Part shown: positions 9,646 to 18,884 of the stretch, piece after piece
Layout: each line of letters begins with the position of its first letter
Position numbering within the stretch: the stretch's first letter is position 1
Source of the DNA: Melieria omissa
Lineage: Eukaryota; Arthropoda; Insecta; Diptera; Ulidiidae
Direction of reading: 5' to 3'
Length of the DNA: 64,000 bases
NCBI GenBank assembly: GCA_963971225.1
Contig: CAXARI010000035.1
Location: 1 to 64,000 of the forward strand
Program-made: the position numbers and the translations under genes
Notes under the pieces: model-generated
Databases searched by the model: none
What the model saw: only the letters and a program-made list of their open reading frames with translations
Told to the model about the DNA's origin: nothing

Positions 9646-11005
9646 TCGTATGAATGTCCCAAATTTTTTCTACTTTGCACTCATCGCGTTCCATTATTAA
9701 ACGGTTACCGGTGCGACAGAGCACGTCTCTGCCGAGCAACGCGGGTTCGCACAGTAAATTATCGTCAATTAGAAACACATCGGTGTGAATCTTGTTGCCG
9801 TCGATCTCAATGACTACGTTCATTTTCTCGGTGCACTCATATTGACCGCCTGCAAAGCCTTGCAAGGTGGTTAGGTGTTTCTGCGGATTGCCGATTCTGC
9901 GCGCGAATGTTTTGCGAATTAGCGTGCTGCTGCTTCCGGGATCGACAAAAGCAATCAGTTCGTGATTGTTTATTTTCACCGATTTCACTATTCTATCATC
10001 CTTCGCGTCTTGTTCCACTTTGTTCACTGTATTGTGTGCTTTTACGGTACACTCGGTGGTCTTGTGCGTGGTGCGATGACATTTTTCGCAGCGCGGTTTG
10101 CGTTGGGGCTCTTTACAGTTAATTGAATAGTGCCCTAGTTGTGCACAGTTGTAACATTTTATGTTTTCAATCGATTGCGGTTTTGTACGTTTTTGCGGAT
10201 TATTAGGCGGTTCTGGTTGGTTCGGCGCCTTTTCTGACTGGGTGTTTATTCCAGCAGGTGGTTTTCGCGACGCGAATTTCACTTCATTATACGCACTAAA
10301 ATTGATTATATCGCATAGCAGCATTTGCAAATTTGTGTAGTCATTCGATATTTTCTTTTTTAGATCCGGTTCATTAATTCCGTTTATAATATGTCGCGCT
10401 ATACTTGAGTCGGATAACTCGGCTTTCGCACCAAGTGCCAACATGCGGTAGTAATATTCCTGCGGGGATTCGTTATATTGCCGCTTCGCCTGCGCCATCT
10501 TTATGTGCACATCGGCTTCGTTGTCTACGCACGGAAAATCTAATACGAATTTATTTACGAACTGCGGCCACGAGACAAATACCTCTTGTACCGAATCAAG
10601 CCAGTATTTGGCCGCGCCTCGCATCTTTTGTTGTACAGCAAACAAAACTGCGCTATCTTGCCAACGGTAGGCGTTTTTGAGGGTTTCCACCCGTTTCACA
10701 AATTGTTTTGAACTGAGCGATCGATCGGAAAAAGGGTCGAAAAGTGGCAACATTTCTACTATATCGCGCACATTATCGTAGGAGTTATACACGGTCGATG
10801 TGATTGGCGCGGCGCGAGCATGGTCGTACAAATATGGAGCGGACACAGGGTGTGACGCATTGAACGCAGCGGACGTTGCTGGTGGTATGAACGCGTTGTG
10901 GTATGTCGCGGTATTCGGAATATGGTTGCGGTACGGATTGATCGGATTTGGAACGTTTGTGGCATACCTTTGCGATGGAATAGGCGGATAAGCTGTCGTT
11001 GTCAT
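9593..11005 (-). CDS. gag: Gag-protease main part, copy 2
   Basis: 470 codons, same length and start as copy 1, with two zinc knuckles (284-297, 306-319) and the protease-like FVDPGSSS at 353-360. Two substitutions from copy 1 are visible (Arg to Cys at about 231; Asp to Asn at about 373). The +1 overlap with pol at 9645 is preserved. The N-terminus is lost to the same MITE as in copy 1, so the intact Gag cannot be made from this locus without an alternative start. Confidence 0.9.
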   Translation of the reverse strand: MTTTAYPPIPSQRYATNVPNPINPYRNHIPNTATYHNAFIPPATSAAFNASHPVSAPYLYDHARAAPITSTVYNSYDNVRDIVEMLPLFDPFSDRSLSSKQFVKRVETLKNAYRWQDSAVLFAVQQKMRGAAKYWLDSVQEVFVSWPQFVNKFVLDFPCVDNEADVHIKMAQAKRQYNESPQEYYYRMLALGAKAELSDSSIARHIINGINEPDLKKKISNDYTNLQMLLCDIINFSAYNEVKFASRKPPAGINTQSEKAPNQPEPPNNPQKRTKPQSIENIKCYNCAQLGHYSINCKEPQRKPRCEKCHRTTHKTTECTVKAHNTVNKVEQDAKDDRIVKSVKINNHELIAFVDPGSSSTLIRKTFARRIGNPQKHLTTLQGFAGGQYECTEKMNVVIEIDGNKIHTDVFLIDDNLLCEPALLGRDVLCRTGNRLIMERDECKVEKIWDIHTNVLSTTERINNRNPDLS

Positions 11006-11028
11006 AGCTGGTTGCTTATTTAATGCAG

Positions 11029-11470
11029 CTGTATATTAAGGTGGGTCGCGAAAAAAAAATTTGTGTTGTCACCACCTAAAAATAAAATTCAGAGTGTTTA
11101 ATGACTATTTGGAAAATATTGCGATTCTGAGGTAAGCCAATTGTGAGCGGTTTTGCTTCAAAAATACCTCTAATTATCATGTTTTTTTGGTGTAACTTTT
11201 TTGTTGTTGGACATTTTCGAATAATTTTTTTGTGCAATCCAAGAACTCCTGAAGGTTTATCTATTATTCGAAAATTATTCGAAAATGTCCAACAACAAAA
11301 AAGTTACACCCAAAAAACATGATAATTAGAGGTATTTTTGAAGCAAAACCGCTCACAATTGGCTTACCTCAGAATCGCAATATTTTCCAAATAGTCATTA
11401 AACACTCTGAATTTTATTTTTAGGTGGTGACAACACAAATTTTTTTTTCGCGACCCACCTTACTGTATAT
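11029..11470. mobile_element. Foldback MITE in gag, copy 2 (11037-11462)
   Basis: The same 426-bp palindrome and the same 8-bp CTGTATAT duplication (11029-11036, 11463-11470) as in copy 1, offset by 5030 bp. Presence in both shows the MITE inserted before the segmental duplication. Confidence 0.93.
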
Positions 11471-11829
11471 GCTACGGATACTGGTGACGAAGACAGGAGC
11501 GGTGTAAAATTCTCCGCTGCTGGATGGATTTGTTCGCGCACGTTTACATTACGTTGCATAAAACTTGTTAGCGTTTTCTCTAAATTCGTTAGTCGTTGTA
11601 CAATCGTTTCGTCGTTTTCGCTGCTATTTGAGTCGCCATTCAAATGCGTCTGAAGGCGCTCAATCAATTGGTGTTTGTTGCCAGCCGTTGGCAAACCACC
11701 CTCTTTGCACATGTTTTTCAATTCACTTAGCTTTCGCTTATGCAGAGACATTTTCGTTTTTGTTTTGCTACGCGTTTCGTTTTTTTCGTTTCTAGTCAGA
11801 ATGAATTCGTTTGTTTCGTTCGCACACAA
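11398..11829 (-). pseudogene. gag: Gag SAP-domain segment, copy 2
   Basis: Duplicate of 6368-6799 with the same SAP signature (LSELKNMCKEGGLP ... LIERLQTHL). The only visible protein difference (Lys for Glu) is in the MITE-encoded tail. Broken from the rest of gag by the MITE. Confidence 0.8.
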
Positions 11830-12156
11830 GGTTGAGCGAGTTGATCGAGTTGACGACCAACCAATAACGAGTGATGGGCCGTTTGTATTTGTAACGTAAC
11901 TGTGTCGTACCGTTAGCTGCTATAGACGCGGTAAGGTACAGCAAACCGAAGCGGACAAAACGTATGTCCCTGGGAGTCTCACCGGCGCACGTAAGGGAGC
12001 TCCGCAGTCCAACAAGTTCCACTGACGGCAATACGTTTGTGCACTAAAGTTGTAAAACGTTTAGCAGTGGCGAGCACCACGAACGACCACGGTATTGTTT
12101 TATTTTTTTCGAATAACACTATTCCACGGCGAGTGGCTTCGATCTCACTTCTGAGC

Positions 12157-12369
12157 TTTCACGTACAATTACACCGTTTGTATGAACACAAGTCGTAGTC
12201 AGGATATTGACGTTTATTTCGGTTTAAAAAGAAGAACAATTATACTTAAATATAATAAAAGGAAAAACACAGTCTCGTCGCCGGTAGCTGCCGCACGTCC
12301 GCTCGCGCTCGTTTCAACGTCACAACTCGCCTTGGCTTCTCTCGGCTGAGTGAGGGTTGCCACGTGACA
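12157..12369 (-). repeat. 5' LTR of copy 2 (213 bp)
   Basis: Same sequence as 7127-7339, preceded by the tRNA-Leu-like primer site at 12135-12156 and followed by the satellite GAAGGATGATTG. It has no partner 3' LTR because the duplication breakpoint lies inside pol. Confidence 0.92.
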
Positions 12370-13898
12370 GAAGGATGATTGATACCATTATAGAAAGCAT
12401 ACGAGTCTAGCTAAGGCATAATATTATTAAAATCCGTTAACGGGTCGAGATTTAACAGCCATAATTTCGATCATGCTGCCGGTGGGATATTTTTTTTATT
12501 TACCAAATTGGTGAAAGGTGGTCACTCTGGCTTAATTTTGACGCCATTTTGATTAAAGTGATTGTGCGTACTTAGGTTCCACAAGCATTTGATTAATTAT
12601 AAGATCAGAGGTGCATTCTTTCAATCAGTCGTTGTTTTGACAGCAACGAAGCAACACATGTGGGGGCTGCGCGGATTTTTGTTTTGTTGCCTCAAGAAAT
12701 TGTATGTATGAAAAAAAATTAGATGCTTTTGTTGTTGTAGTTTTTGTTTTGGCGATTGGTTGGCCTTTCGGCAATGACAAATGGGAACATTATATTTTTT
12801 TCACTTATAATTTTAAGGGTCAAGCGAAATGCACAATGTGCTTTCAACTAATTAAATAATTTGTTTGCATTTTTGTTGGGCAACTTTACATGTATTGGTT
12901 TTTGCTTTTCCATAAGAAGATTTTGGGCACCCCCTGATATAGATGTATCATGTGGTCGATATCACTTTTCCACAACGAAATTCTCCTGCATTATTTGAGA
13001 TAGCGAAAAGATTGACCCCATTTATGAAAGCTCAAAACTCCAGCTAGGTTTTAAGGTTATTATTTTTTCTATAAACCTAGAATCATCATATTTTACAAGC
13101 ATTTTATCGATTTTGCAGTAGGCAGCCATTTAATGTCACTCTTGCGCATCGATCTGTTCATGATTGCCGAATAGTAATCAAATTATTGATTTAATTTGAT
13201 AAAGCTGCAATCTCTAGCTACATTTTAAGGGGGTTTTTATTAACGTAACCCATACCGTTTGGAATCTATAAGCACTTTAGTGGTGAGTGTGTATTTTGTA
13301 ATAGGCAGTTTTTCAATGTTATCCTTGCGCATCGATATGCTCATTATTCCTGAAGGATAATGAAAAGTTAGGGACCAATATAGAAAGCATAAAACTCTGG
13401 CTAAATTTTAAGGGGTCTATTATTAATATGCACTTATGCATTTGGTGTTGACAAGCATTTTAGTGGTCGCACCCAAGTAGCAATTTTTTCAAAGTCACCG
13501 TTCCAAATCGATTTGCTTTCGAACCTTGGGGTATAGAAGGATGATTGATACCATTATAGAAAGCATACGAGTCTAGCTAAATAATAAGGCATAATATTAT
13601 TAAAATCCGCTAACGGGTCGAGATTTAAGAGCCATAATTTCGATCATGCTGCCGGTGGGATATTTTTTTTATTTAACAAATTGGTGAAAGGTGGTCACTC
13701 TGGCTTAATTTTGACGCCATTTTGATTAAAGTGATTGTGCGTACTTAGGTTCCACAAGCATTTGATTGGTTATATAGATCAGAGGTGCATTCTTTCAATC
13801 AGTCGTTGTTGTGACAGCAACGAAGCAACACGTGTGGGGCTGCGCGGCAGCCATTTAATGTCACTCTTGCGCATCGATCTGTTCATGATTGCCGAATA
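12370..13898. repeat. Satellite block C
   Basis: Satellite in phase after copy 2, with monomers starting at 12559 and 13732. The last monomer is a deletion variant: after GGGGCTGCGCGG (about 13846) it jumps to CAGCCATTTAATG, skipping roughly 440 bp. It ends at GCCGAATA where the LOA-like element begins. No gene. Confidence 0.93.
13732..13898. repeat. Left copy of apparent 167-bp target-site duplication of the LOA-like element
   Basis: The 167 bp from TGATTGTGCG to GCCGAATA match 18885-19051 with one visible difference (CACTC versus CACCC). Both contain the same rare internal deletion joint GCGCGG|CAGCCATTT, found nowhere else in the window. The match ends exactly at the element boundaries on both sides. 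Confidence 0.75.
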
Positions 13899-13916
13899 AT
13901 AAGTAGAGTAGTAGAC

Positions 13917-13995
13917 AGCCGCCGTGGCTCAGTTGGTTAGTGCGCGGTCCAAGCGAGTCGCATGCAGAGTGACGCTAGTTCGAATTCTGCATGTA
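13917..13995 (+). ncRNA. tRNA-like sequence with A and B boxes (SINE-head-like), antisense to the LINE
   Basis: On the plus strand TGGCTCAGTTGG (13925-13936) fits a pol III A box and GTTCGAATTC (13978-13987) fits a B box, about 50 nt apart as in tRNAs and tRNA-derived SINEs. A stem CATGCAGA (13961-13968) with TCTGCATG (13986-13993) spans the B box, but I cannot fold a full cloverleaf, so this is not called as a tRNA gene. It sits inside the LINE 3' UTR in reverse orientation. It may be a SINE head captured by the LINE, a nested SINE, or a true antisense promoter. Confidence 0.55.
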
Positions 13996-14088
13996 GTAGG
14001 TAGGTAGGTAGGTGTGGCTGTCCCAGGAGGAGCACACTTAGGCCAGGCGGCCCATTGTGATACCACATGCGATCGAGCATCATTTCGC

Positions 14089-17000
14089 TCACTCGTTAAA
14101 CCAATTAGAGCTATTAACGAAGCTTAGTAGACGGCGTATGGTCTTATCAGCTAGATCATCTAGACTACCGAAGAAGAAGTTGCCTAAGTGGGTCTGCCTT
14201 CTTCTGGACAAAGCAGGACAGTAACATAGGAAGTGAGGAATATTTTCTTCCTCCTCCTCGTCCATACAGCTGCGACAGAAGTCGTTCGAAAACAGCCCCA
14301 TCCTTTTTGCGTGGGTGCCGATTAGGCAATGACCCGTAAGGACACCAATCATGGTTCTGATCTGGGCTCTGTTTAGTGAGAGGAGTTCTTTAGAACGCCG
14401 AGGATTTAAGGTTGGCCAAAGTTGGCGCGCAAGGAGGCTTGTGTTGCCTTCAACCCATCTTAAATTCGTATCGTGTGTAGAGCTCGCTTGGGTACGAAGC
14501 TTACATGTTAGAAGAGGGACACCGAGCGTGGTCAGCTCTTGGCTTAACTGCTCAGTGGTGCCCTGTCTCGCGAGCTCGTCCGCTCTACAGTTCCCTGGAA
14601 TATCCCTATGACCTGGAACCCAGCATAGGCGAATATGAAGCTGCTTGGCAGTCTCGTTTAGAGATTTGCTGCAGCTGAGAACAGTCTTTGATGTTATTTT
14701 GACCGCATCCAGAGCTCTAAGAGCTGATTGGCTATCTGATAATATAAGGATATCAGTAACCGATATCCTGTTTACCCTGAGCCAATCGGAGGCTGCACGG
14801 ATTGCTGTGACCTCGGCCTGGAAGACACTACAGTAATCTGGCAGCCGGAGCTTCAAGTTAAGGTTTAATCCTTCTGAGTAGATACCACAGCCCACCTGAC
14901 CAAGCAGTTTCGAACCATCCGTATAAATATGGATATCACCGCTGGCAGGGGGCGCACCCAGCTCCCATTCGGCTCTAGATGGGATTACAACCTGATAGTT
15001 CTTATCAAAGAACAGGCTGGGTGTCATGTAGTCAACTTCCTGAGAAATGCCTTTGAAATAATTGAGAATAGAAGAGTGCCCGTAACGCCCAGTTCTCCAT
15101 TGCGCGGAAGCGCGCATCCTGGTGGCAGCATTGGCGGCCAATTGCTTCCCCAGGATATCCAATGGGATTAGGTTAAGCACAACGTCCAAAGCATTAGTGG
15201 GCGTAGTTCGCAGGGCCCCACTTATACATAACTCTGCGGACCTTTGAATTTTGGCAAGTATTTGAGAGTGAGACCTTTTGGCCAATGAAGGCCACCAGAC
15301 TACTATCCCATATAACAACAAAGGCCGAACAACGGCGGTATACAGCCAGTGTACGATATGAGGTCTTATGCCCCATACCTTGCCTATCATCTTTTTACAA
15401 GTATAAAGGGCAATACTGGCTTTCTTAGCTCTCTCCAGGACGTTGGGTTTCCAGTTAAGTTTCCTGTCTAACACAAGTCCCAGATATTTGGCGGATTCAG
15501 AAAATTTCAGATCAATCCCAAGCAGCCGCGGGGGATCAATCTCCGGTACTCTGTGTTTATTTGTAAAGAGAACTAACTCCGTTTTATGCGGGTTAACGCT
15601 AAGACCACATTCTATGGCCCAATTAGTTAGGATGTTTAAGCCATGTTGCAATACATCCCTGATAATTAAAGGAAACTTTCCAGAGACCGCAATAGCAACA
15701 TCATCTGCGTAGGCGACCACCCGGCACCCCGCCCTCTCCAGACGCATTAGCAGTGTGTTCACCGCTAAATTCCAAAGAAAAGGCGAGAGGACCCCTCCCT
15801 GGGGGGTCCCCCTTTTTACAGATCTCTGTGCAGATGTGGTACCAAGACTTGCATTGATGACGCGGCTATGAAGCAGCTGCTCAATCAGTGCTACTAGCGG
15901 CACACCTACACCCAGGTCTGCAAGTGCGTCGGTAATGGCTTCCGATCTGATGTTGTTAAAGGCCCCTTCTATATCCGTAAAAGATACCATAGTAAATTCC
16001 TTGCACTCAAGTGATTTCTCTATGGTATGGACTAAGCAATGCAGAGCGGTTTCTACAGATTTACCCCTGCAGTACGCATGTTGTGAGGGCGAGATTGGTC
16101 GATCGACCAACAACTGCCTAATATGGGTATCCACTAACCTTTCCAAGATTTTGAGAAGGAAAGAGGAAAGACTAATCGGTCTGAGGTCATTTGGAAGAAC
16201 ATGCGAGCTTTTGCCAGCCTTAGGTATAAAAACTACCTTCACATGTCTCCATTTACTGGGTATGTGATTCAGGACTAGGCAGCTCCTCATGATCTCCTGT
16301 AACCATGGAAGAATCAGGTTCTTGGTGACCTGAATCTCTATCGGGGCGACGCCGTCTGGCCCCGGCGCCTTGTAGGGTAAAAAGCTATCTACAGCCCATA
16401 ACAATTTCTGTCTAGTCACAATGAGGTCGGCATCCGGGACCGGAGGGCGGTTTCCCGACCAGGGGGGGTCCGCCAGGTCTTTAGAGCCACCTGGGAAGTG
16501 TGTGTCTAGCAGAATATCAAGTGATTCTTCACTACTAGAGGCCCATGACCCGTCCTCCCTCTGGAGATAGCAGGTGTTAGATGGGCATTTGGAGAGTATT
16601 TTCCTGAGCCTAGAGGCTTCGGTGGTAAGTTCTATGTTACCACAGAAGTCTCTCCAAGACTCCCTCTTGGCTTTCCTTAGCCTGTTTTTATAGGCTTTCA
16701 GAGCTAGCTTGTATTCTAGCCAGACTTCATCCGTACATGACCGTCTAGCTTTATTGAATAACTTCCTGGCTGTTCTGCGGAGCTCACTGATTTCAGCACA
16801 CCACCAAGGAGGCCTGAATCTTTTCCGCGTGGACAGCTTCCTCAAAGGGCAAGCTACGTCAAGGGCTGCATTCAGCATCGACGTGAATGACTTAACTGAC
16901 TCATCAAGTACATCCTTACTGTCGAGCGGACCTGGAATGTCAGCTGGGAGAAGGCACTGAACCGTATCATAATAAAGAGGCCAATTGGCCTTTTTTAAAT

Positions 17001-17688
17001 TCCTAAATAGGGGTTGACTCGGAGCAATGTCCGAGATTTCCCACAGTAAGTATCTGTGATCCGAAAAAGAGTGATCCTTAGAGACCCTCCAGTTACTCAA
17101 TCGGTTCGATACAGTTTGAGAGACAAGAGTGAGGTCGAGAACTTCTTGCCTATTTCTAGTAATAAAGGTAGGCTCATTACCCCTGTTACATATTTGGAGA
17201 TTCGTAGAGAGGATAAAATCGAAAAGAATTTCGCCCCTTAAATTCGTATCTGAGCTGCCCCACACTTCATGATGCGCGTTGGCGTCACAACCTATTACCA
17301 AATCTACGCTATCATTAGCAGCATGTTGTACTAACCTGATTAGGCTATCTTCTGGAAGGGATTGATGGTCATGTGCCAAGTAGGCCGAGACGATCCAGAG
17401 CTTTCCCGAATCGAGCTCGATGCTTGCCGCTACCATGTCCCCGTTGCTGTAATTCGAGAGCAGAAATGTACTCAACTTGTTGCTGACTAATATGCACGCC
17501 CTAGGCCTACCTGCCTGCGCCGCATATAGCAATTTGTGCGTGTTAGTCCTGAGGCCGCGTACCAGGCCGTTCACAATCCACGGCTCCTGGATCAGGACGA
17601 TGTCGTCTCCGTATGTTGCCAAGCGGAGTATGAGGCTGGCGGCCGCAGCCTTAGAGTGGTGGAGGTTAATTTGCACCACCTTCAGCAT
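14089..17688 (-). CDS. LOA-like ORF2: endonuclease, reverse transcriptase, RNase H
   Basis: 1199 codons from ATG 17688, no interruption. An APE-like endonuclease fills residues 1-220 (QINLHHSK at 6-13, IQEPW at 33-37, GCDANAHHEVWGS at about 133, SFSDHRYL near 207-214). The RT carries TPQGGVLSPF and the YADD catalytic motif at 660-663. A C-terminal RNase H shows IYTDGSK (Asp about 924), FQAEVTAI, ILSDSQSA and CWVPGHRDIPGNCRADELA. Near the end is a CX2C...HX4C zinc-binding cluster (CRSC ... HFLCYC). All key residues I can see are present, so this protein is potentially active in target-primed reverse transcription. Its ATG lies inside the end of ORF1 (23-bp overlap including the stop), suggesting reinitiation or frameshifting. 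Confidence 0.93.
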   Translation of the reverse strand: MLKVVQINLHHSKAAAASLILRLATYGDDIVLIQEPWIVNGLVRGLRTNTHKLLYAAQAGRPRACILVSNKLSTFLLSNYSNGDMVAASIELDSGKLWIVSAYLAHDHQSLPEDSLIRLVQHAANDSVDLVIGCDANAHHEVWGSSDTNLRGEILFDFILSTNLQICNRGNEPTFITRNRQEVLDLTLVSQTVSNRLSNWRVSKDHSFSDHRYLLWEISDIAPSQPLFRNLKKANWPLYYDTVQCLLPADIPGPLDSKDVLDESVKSFTSMLNAALDVACPLRKLSTRKRFRPPWWCAEISELRRTARKLFNKARRSCTDEVWLEYKLALKAYKNRLRKAKRESWRDFCGNIELTTEASRLRKILSKCPSNTCYLQREDGSWASSSEESLDILLDTHFPGGSKDLADPPWSGNRPPVPDADLIVTRQKLLWAVDSFLPYKAPGPDGVAPIEIQVTKNLILPWLQEIMRSCLVLNHIPSKWRHVKVVFIPKAGKSSHVLPNDLRPISLSSFLLKILERLVDTHIRQLLVDRPISPSQHAYCRGKSVETALHCLVHTIEKSLECKEFTMVSFTDIEGAFNNIRSEAITDALADLGVGVPLVALIEQLLHSRVINASLGTTSAQRSVKRGTPQGGVLSPFLWNLAVNTLLMRLERAGCRVVAYADDVAIAVSGKFPLIIRDVLQHGLNILTNWAIECGLSVNPHKTELVLFTNKHRVPEIDPPRLLGIDLKFSESAKYLGLVLDRKLNWKPNVLERAKKASIALYTCKKMIGKVWGIRPHIVHWLYTAVVRPLLLYGIVVWWPSLAKRSHSQILAKIQRSAELCISGALRTTPTNALDVVLNLIPLDILGKQLAANAATRMRASAQWRTGRYGHSSILNYFKGISQEVDYMTPSLFFDKNYQVVIPSRAEWELGAPPASGDIHIYTDGSKLLGQVGCGIYSEGLNLNLKLRLPDYCSVFQAEVTAIRAASDWLRVNRISVTDILILSDSQSALRALDAVKITSKTVLSCSKSLNETAKQLHIRLCWVPGHRDIPGNCRADELARQGTTEQLSQELTTLGVPLLTCKLRTQASSTHDTNLRWVEGNTSLLARQLWPTLNPRRSKELLSLNRAQIRTMIGVLTGHCLIGTHAKRMGLFSNDFCRSCMDEEEEENIPHFLCYCPALSRRRQTHLGNFFFGSLDDLADKTIRRLLSFVNSSNWFNE

Positions 17689-18547
17689 TACTGCTTTGAG
17701 TGGTGCTAGTGGCCCCTACCACGGTGATATTAGCCGCATCGTCGAGGTCTGACTCCAGCAGATCTTCTTCGTCCATCAGGGATGAACGGAAGAAGTCCGC
17801 CAGCTCCATGTCAGAATCATCACTGACACAAGACCTATGCGACGAGGCATTGTCAGTTGCGTGCTTCTGGTCGGCAACAACTGAAATACCGGCGGCAGAG
17901 TTGGACGAGGATAGTGGGAGGTTGGATGAGGCGATCTCTGGTCGGGGGGCACTTCCTGCAAGCTTTTGGTCAGCTACAGTGGGTGCTTCCGACGCGGCTT
18001 TGACGCCGCTGGTGTCGCCGTCTTTCTTGAAGACCCTCATGATGATGGAGGAGAAGGCATAGCCAATGACTCCATTTGTGGCTGACAAGGGGGCCAGGGA
18101 ATTTGAATCCACCAGGAAAATGGCGGATCTAAAATCCCCTCTCGGCTCCTCCAACCGAATCACCCTCCAATTGGAAGTCACCAGCTTTGTGTTGCTTCTC
18201 CGAATTATCTCCAGGATAACTTTCGGGTCTGAGGGTTCAGCTGGGATCCAGGCGCGAGCTCTTGGCCGGCTAGGGACTTGATCCCTAGCAACGACCTTAA
18301 GTTTCGCACCAGGCCATACTTCGCCCACCCTGGAGATCGCGATCTTAAAAAGATCCACGGACCTTTGGTCGGCGCAAGCGATCAGCTTCACATGGCCCTG
18401 ATGCCATCCGCCGTCGCGACAGGATGGGGCATCGCCAGGATGCTCATCCAGGAGAGGGAGGAAGATCGGTGTTAGCCTGGCCTCAACCGTCTTCCATTTA
18501 TCAGGCGAAATGCTGCCGTCGGGGTCGCTCTCGTCGACCACCGCCAC
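17666..18547 (-). CDS. LOA-like ORF1 (DUF4780-type), N-terminus uncertain
   Basis: The frame is open from just after a TAG near 18638 to TAA at 17666. The listed start at 18547 is a GTG; no ATG lies at a sensible place, so the natural N-terminus is missing, displaced by a frameshift, or starts at a non-AUG codon. The first ~130 residues resemble the DUF4780 domain that accompanies LOA-type ORF2s (VAVVDESDPDGSISPDKW, KLKVVARDQVPSRPRARAWI, NWRVIRLEEP). The remainder is Ser/Ala-rich and acidic at the C-terminus. The expected role is RNA binding and RNP formation for the LINE. Confidence 0.75.
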   Translation of the reverse strand: MAVVDESDPDGSISPDKWKTVEARLTPIFLPLLDEHPGDAPSCRDGGWHQGHVKLIACADQRSVDLFKIAISRVGEVWPGAKLKVVARDQVPSRPRARAWIPAEPSDPKVILEIIRRSNTKLVTSNWRVIRLEEPRGDFRSAIFLVDSNSLAPLSATNGVIGYAFSSIIMRVFKKDGDTSGVKAASEAPTVADQKLAGSAPRPEIASSNLPLSSSNSAAGISVVADQKHATDNASSHRSCVSDDSDMELADFFRSSLMDEEDLLESDLDDAANITVVGATSTTQSSNAEGGAN

Positions 18548-18884
18548 TGTGATGTGGCCTGCGAGAATTTCGCTGAAGGTCCTCGGGGCAGCTGAAAGGC
18601 TGCACGGTTTTTTAGCCTCCGGGTGGGTGCATGTAGTAACACCTAAAAAAAAATAACGGGAAACTCGTTTTCTCTTTCGGTGGCTGTCCTCTCAGTTGGA
18701 AATGGCAAACCTCTGAGAGTAAAAATTGCCTATGAAAAAGCTCCCAACCTGCCGTTCGGAACCGGCATAAAACTGTAGGTCCCTTCCACCCGCGTACAAA
18801 ATTCACACGCACAACACGGGTGGTTGCGGGAAGCTAGGCCTTAGTCTCGTGTAAGCGGGCTGTCGTGCCAATCAATTATTATTA
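18548..18884 (-). other. 5' end region of the LOA-like element
   Basis: No supported protein. The minus strand contains GGGAAGCTAGGC-type GC-richer sequence and ends at AATAATAATT against the satellite. In-frame stops precede ORF1. A small open frame at 18612-18812 has no recognisable features. It probably holds the 5' UTR and internal promoter. Confidence 0.5.

Larger units (their letters stand above)
8319..12369 (-). mobile_element. Tandem truncated duplicate of the mdg3-like element, copy 2
   Basis: Sequence from 8319 matches copy 1 from 3289 at a constant offset of 5030 bp, up to the end of the 5' LTR (12157-12369). It keeps the 5' LTR, leader, MITE-split gag, RT and RNase H, and lacks the integrase and 3' LTR. 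The right flank repeats copy 1's right flank including GAAGGATGATTG. This is a segmental (unequal-exchange) duplication of a 5030-bp block rather than an independent insertion: there is no left TSD or LTR, and the MITE and the satellite flank were copied along. Only a handful of base differences are seen in the element (for example F/C after EHRL in RT, R/C in LLRDIINF, D/N in RIGDPQ), so it is recent. Confidence 0.92.
13899..18884 (-). mobile_element. LOA-clade non-LTR retrotransposon (LINE)
   Basis: A 4986-bp insertion on the minus strand with two overlapping ORFs: ORF1 with a DUF4780-like domain and ORF2 with APE endonuclease, RT and RNase H. The RNase H and the ORF1 type are characteristic of the LOA/Lian/Bilbo group. 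The 3' end (left side) has a CTAC microsatellite (about 13995-14012) and a tRNA-like antisense segment, with no poly-A. The flanks form a 167-bp direct repeat (13732-13898 and 18885-19051), which I read as a long TSD. The 5' part may be shortened, since ORF1 has no ATG near its start. Confidence 0.88.

Noticed and set aside
8319..12369. Independent second insertion of the mdg3-like element
   Set aside because: There is no 3' LTR or left TSD; the constant 5030-bp offset and the copied flank fit segmental duplication.
13917..13995. A functional tRNA gene
   Set aside because: A and B boxes are present but no complete cloverleaf or paired acceptor stem can be drawn; kept as a SINE-like or promoter-like element.
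18612..18812. Separate small gene in the LOA 5' region
   Set aside because: No domain and no family resemblance; likely untranslated leader.
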